Source: Pseudomonas neuropathica (lineage in GTDB: Bacteria; Pseudomonadota; Gammaproteobacteria; Pseudomonadales; Pseudomonadaceae). From it: a stretch of DNA of 64,000 bases. Under the pieces are notes generated by a model. The model saw only the letters and a list, made by a program, of their open reading frames with translations. It was not told the DNA's origin and did no database searches. Below, piece by piece: positions 61,701 to 64,000 of the stretch; within the stretch, counting starts at the first letter, position 1; each line of letters opens with the position of its first letter. Location of the stretch: assembly GCF_015461835.1 (NCBI RefSeq), contig NZ_JACOPX010000006.1:124001-188000 (forward strand). Direction: 5' to 3'. Both the position numbers and the translations under genes were made by a program.

Positions 61701-64000
61701 TCTGTTTGATCCCGACGCTTTTGTCCGTATCCCAAGTATTGCTGCGCTGCTGATCGATCGAGGCGACTACGTTGACATCGCGGCCGGCATCGAGCGAAAC
61801 GCTGTTATCGGCACTGATTCCACTGCCAATGACATTGATGTCGCGAGATGCATTGAGAATCGCATCGTGCCCGGCATTGACCTGGCTGCCAATGCTGTTG
61901 GAACTGACGACTTCACGTCCGCCATTGTGCGAGGCACCGACGGTAATATCGGCTCCCAGCCCCGGAGTACCGGCAAAGACACCAATGGTGTCCTTGAGCG
62001 ACATACCCAGTTTTTTCTTGTATTCCTCGGCTCGGTTGTACGCTTGGTCATCCGCAGACGACAGGGTGATATCACCCTCCTTGTCCACGAGACCCGCATG
62101 CAGTTCAGCATCATTGTCAGCGTTGACTTCACTGGCGTTCAGACGAACATCTCGTCCTGCCAGCACCACGGCATCATGCCCGGCGTTCAACTGGCTACCA
62201 ACTTGAGTAACAGCAGTCTGTAAGTGGCTGCTGCCACTTTTCGACAGGCCGAAAGTACCGGTCTTGGTTTTCTTGGTGTAAGAGCCGGATTCTTCTGTAG
62301 CGGAAAGAACAGCCACATCGTTGGTCGCACCGACGACGAGGTCTTTGCCGGCGTTCAATTGACTACCGATGATGGTGACATTGCGCCCGCCATCCAGACT
62401 CACGGCGCCGTCTTCGTCCTTGGACGAGTTGACAGTCAAGTCACGTCCAGCCTCGATCACGGAAGCGACGTTCTCGCTCTCATAACTTTCTGTCGTGGTG
62501 GTTTTGCTGCGCCCGAACGAACCCTTTTTCTTCTTGTAGTAATAAGAAGAACTTTCGTCTTTGGCTGAGGCAACGGTGATGTCCTGAGCCGCATCGAGGC
62601 TGACATCTTCCGTAGCCTTGATCCGACTGGCGATGATGCCCAGATCGTTACCCGCGTTCAGCGCGATATCGCGTCCGGCGTTCAATACCGACGACTGTTG
62701 CGTGATGCTGTGGGTTTCGTTCGCGCGCTTCTTGCTGCGCGAGACGTAGTCACTCTCGTCGGCGGCCGAAGTAATGACAATGTCATGGCCTGAATCGACG
62801 CTGAGATCGCGCTTGGCATCCAGTCGACTGGCAACAATCGCCACGTCACGATCAGCGCTGATCGACAGGTCCCGCCCGGACGTCACTTCAGCGCCGTGCT
62901 GCGTAATCGTCTGATTGAGGTAACTGCCGCCCCGTGCATCGGTGCTGCGATTCTGCACTGAGGTGATGTTCACATCGCGATCAGCATCGAGCGTCATGTC
63001 CCGACCGCTTTGCAGCACGCCGCCAATGTTGTTGATGTCTTGGCCGGACTCGATTGTCAGATCATTGGCCGCCTCGATCCGAGCAGCGTTATCGAGATAG
63101 TCGCGGTGGTACACACTGCCACCGCGGCTGACATCGACACTGGTCACATCACGCTGGTTGATCACGCTGCCGTTGGTGGCCGTCAGGCTGACGTCCTTGC
63201 CGGAGATGATGCCGCCGGACTTGTTGATGATGTCGTTGCCGGCCTTGAGCGTGAGGCGTTCGCCAGCTTCGATCAGTCCGGTGTTGGTGAGGTTGTTACC
63301 GGCTTCGGCCGACAGGTTGTTTGAGGCTCGCAGCGTGCCAGCGTTATCGAGGTTGCCGCCAGCGATCAGAGTGACGTCGCCGCCCTGAATCAATGCCCCG
63401 TTTGGCGCCAGGCGGTTATTCGCCTGCGCCAGATACAGCACCGGTACCAGCACTTTTTCGCCGTTCACTTCGTGCTCTTCGAGCCAGACGATGTCGTGGG
63501 TCAGTGCCGCCACCTGTTGCGCGGTCAGGGTGACGCCCACCGACAGGTTGAGCTGATCCTTGCTGGCGATGGCATTGTTCATCAGGTACTTGAACATGCC
63601 TTCGTCAGAGGTCTGGCCATCAATGAAGCGTTGGCCGGTGCGGGCGACCACGGCCTGCTGCACCATGCGCTGCTCGAACAGACCATCGCCCAGACGTTTG
63701 GCGCTGGTGTCGGGGTCGTAGCCAAGCTTGCCCAGCAGATAGTCCGAGCTCATGAACTGCTTGAGGTTGGTCAGTACCGGGTTGGTTTCGATCAGGTATT
63801 TGTGCGGGTTTGAGCGCACGCTGGTATCGGGCAAACCTTGTACGCGCGGTACGTCAAAGGAAGGGCTGCCACGGCCGGGCACCAGCACACCGACTGGACC
63901 GTCAGCGGCGGTTGCACCCACGTTGAACTGAGCCGTTCTGTCGTTGAGATTCAGCGACGCGGCATCACTCAACGCCAGGTCGCGTTTTTTCATCGAGACC
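58756..64000 (-). CDS. CdiA/FhaB-type contact-dependent toxin exoprotein (3' part, runs off right edge)
   Basis: At least 1747 residues are encoded up to the edge, still open. The N-terminal part in view holds ISGKDVSLTATNGSVINQ-like repeats and long runs of LNAGRDI/LNAGNDL units of the FHA stalk. The middle has KKKKGSFGRSKTTTTES, a recurring lysine-rich insert. From about 59850 downwards the repeats give way to a helical pre-toxin region. The last ~100 residues (LYRADNRGNITSYAVYDSQG, HAGVPTPHVIEYGRN) resemble polymorphic toxin type 24. No VENN motif is seen. The immunity gene overlaps its stop. The TPS domain and partner pore gene must lie to the right. Confidence 0.88.
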   Translation of the reverse strand, partial: VSMKKRDLALSDAASLNLNDRTAQFNVGATAADGPVGVLVPGRGSPSFDVPRVQGLPDTSVRSNPHKYLIETNPVLTNLKQFMSSDYLLGKLGYDPDTSAKRLGDGLFEQRMVQQAVVARTGQRFIDGQTSDEGMFKYLMNNAIASKDQLNLSVGVTLTAQQVAALTHDIVWLEEHEVNGEKVLVPVLYLAQANNRLAPNGALIQGGDVTLIAGGNLDNAGTLRASNNLSAEAGNNLTNTGLIEAGERLTLKAGNDIINKSGGIISGKDVSLTATNGSVINQRDVTSVDVSRGGSVYHRDYLDNAARIEAANDLTIESGQDINNIGGVLQSGRDMTLDADRDVNITSVQNRSTDARGGSYLNQTITQHGAEVTSGRDLSISADRDVAIVASRLDAKRDLSVDSGHDIVITSAADESDYVSRSKKRANETHSITQQSSVLNAGRDIALNAGNDLGIIASRIKATEDVSLDAAQDITVASAKDESSSYYYKKKKGSFGRSKTTTTESYESENVASVIEAGRDLTVNSSKDEDGAVSLDGGRNVTIIGSQLNAGKDLVVGATNDVAVLSATEESGSYTKKTKTGTFGLSKSGSSHLQTAVTQVGSQLNAGHDAVVLAGRDVRLNASEVNADNDAELHAGLVDKEGDITLSSADDQAYNRAEEYKKKLGMSLKDTIGVFAGTPGLGADITVGASHNGGREVVSSNSIGSQVNAGHDAILNASRDINVIGSGISADNSVSLDAGRDVNVVASIDQQRSNTWDTDKSVGIKQTIDSNAFTTFVGSETLQHGVNSKGYTAAGSSIDAGMNINVNAGRDINQQGSDLTAENNIRLKADRDINIDAKEEASEVTIRDSIKRNGITVTTAYNIGNTMDGLKGTGKGEDGVSKGSSVLKSVDTLDQFFSGPKFDGHIGGSSVSSSQTQTSVTQRPSTLSAGNDISLDAGNNVNVSGSQFNAGRDINVKGKDITFDVAHGSESSDGHSTQSKGGVKGGTTGGFKLGVGVSNAGTEDKSNQGTSTATQLNAGGSINLDATNDLTLIGTRATAERDISLKAGNDLNILSAQNAYESSHDRRSWGAEGGIIAGQDGFGVYGSANVGIGDLNREGVKQQEAYLYAGNKLGFESGRDTNVAGATLRGDEVIGDVGRNLTVTSVPNTGKVEGKEFDASLTVAVSFGATVSGSLGYGETNGKTNWVDNQTVISGKSKVDIRTEKHTQLDGSVISADNGNLKLDTDTLGYRNITGKDNEHGYYLNVSGSYGGGGGAQADKPNKGMEGESKNSWAVEGYKYDKDRQQTLNATVGEGQIVVRNDKVTGQDSTAGLNRDVNKAYEITKDEEHRTTLYASSSSIDAVSHPLETLERWGESVTDFKKNMLKQALAGASFLQNLKLAINAQLVDISEVSPSLRNELGDEQALAVTKNFVRQGKNPSDMDSLDPEVRAGLKRFADLAADYDKEMAKEVDQGNIIMEPKNDGSGGTKVVYLDTTTVNEKVIPMGQAALSELGDLLVVANSLPADKRDQLKTVAIAAQAVMGPMKFMVSFTANALINAAAGKEVEELKDGAAIKLAAFFTGKSEESLRKSNELAKGEHENGNTVKYPLEGDNYVVASRFLIDAALGEFKSLGVKVGGRVLTVTNKGPTGGGSPHTPSVLTPPRNAANLIGGPLEHATQVSGRFSLLGPKGATLYRADNRGNITSYAVYDSQGMIIKRVDVTGAAHAGVPTPHVIEYGRNTLPDGSVRVQSPSTKAPPRSVNPEEIP

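Overview
The window looks like a chromosomal segment of a fluorescent-group Pseudomonas. It is GC-rich, carries many Pseudomonas REP-type palindromes, and gene after gene matches Pseudomonas families in the order known from P. aeruginosa: pdtA-lapA-hxc-vre in one block, and gdhB plus the MoxR/Bat operon in another. No rRNA, tRNA, CRISPR array or complete insertion sequence was seen.

Layout. 1-2000: the start of a Dyp-type peroxidase running off the left edge, a MITE-like inverted repeat, and an AraC-family regulator. 2055-3880: a secreted outer-membrane MetA-type protein divergent from the AraC gene, then a small RelB/RelE-like toxin-antitoxin pair whose toxin has no ordinary start codon. 3902-17706: a 4164-residue two-partner-secretion exoprotein (PdtA-like) and a DING/LapA-type phosphate-binding or phosphatase protein, each with a clear terminator. 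18173-26978 and 35031-36632: a complete Hxc-type type II secretion system (hxcS R Q Z Y X T V, then P U W). It is split by about 8 kb of unrelated DNA between hxcV and hxcP. 36839-39106: the VreA-VreI-VreR cell-surface signalling genes, which in P. aeruginosa control this secretion locus under phosphate starvation. Together, 3902-39106 reads as one phosphate-starvation secretion locus: signal system, export machine, a likely substrate and a large surface protein.

The 8 kb interruption (26980-35030) holds three tandem inverted-repeat units, a HxlR regulator divergent from an NmrA-like oxidoreductase, a DUF6124 gene with a hairpin-rich upstream region, and an AT-rich block. That block encodes a zinc-hook AAA ATPase with a possible HEPN/anticodon-nuclease tail and, convergently, two PD-(D/E)XK-type nucleases. 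It looks like a phage-defence island and is the best candidate for an undescribed system.

39230-43964: a small exported protein, an AhpD-like protein divergent from a MocR regulator, an ABM monooxygenase, a periplasmic cupin, a lipoprotein and several REP elements. 44042-48937: the large NAD-glutamate dehydrogenase GdhB. 49442-56910: a conserved acidic protein and the MoxR-DUF58-DUF4381-BatA-BatB-BatD operon.

57127-64000: the 3' end of a contact-dependent-inhibition (CdiA/FhaB-type) locus on the minus strand. The large exoprotein continues off the right edge and ends in a toxin domain. It is followed by an overlapping immunity gene, a 16-bp-stem palindrome and an orphan toxin/immunity module with a non-specific-nuclease-type toxin.
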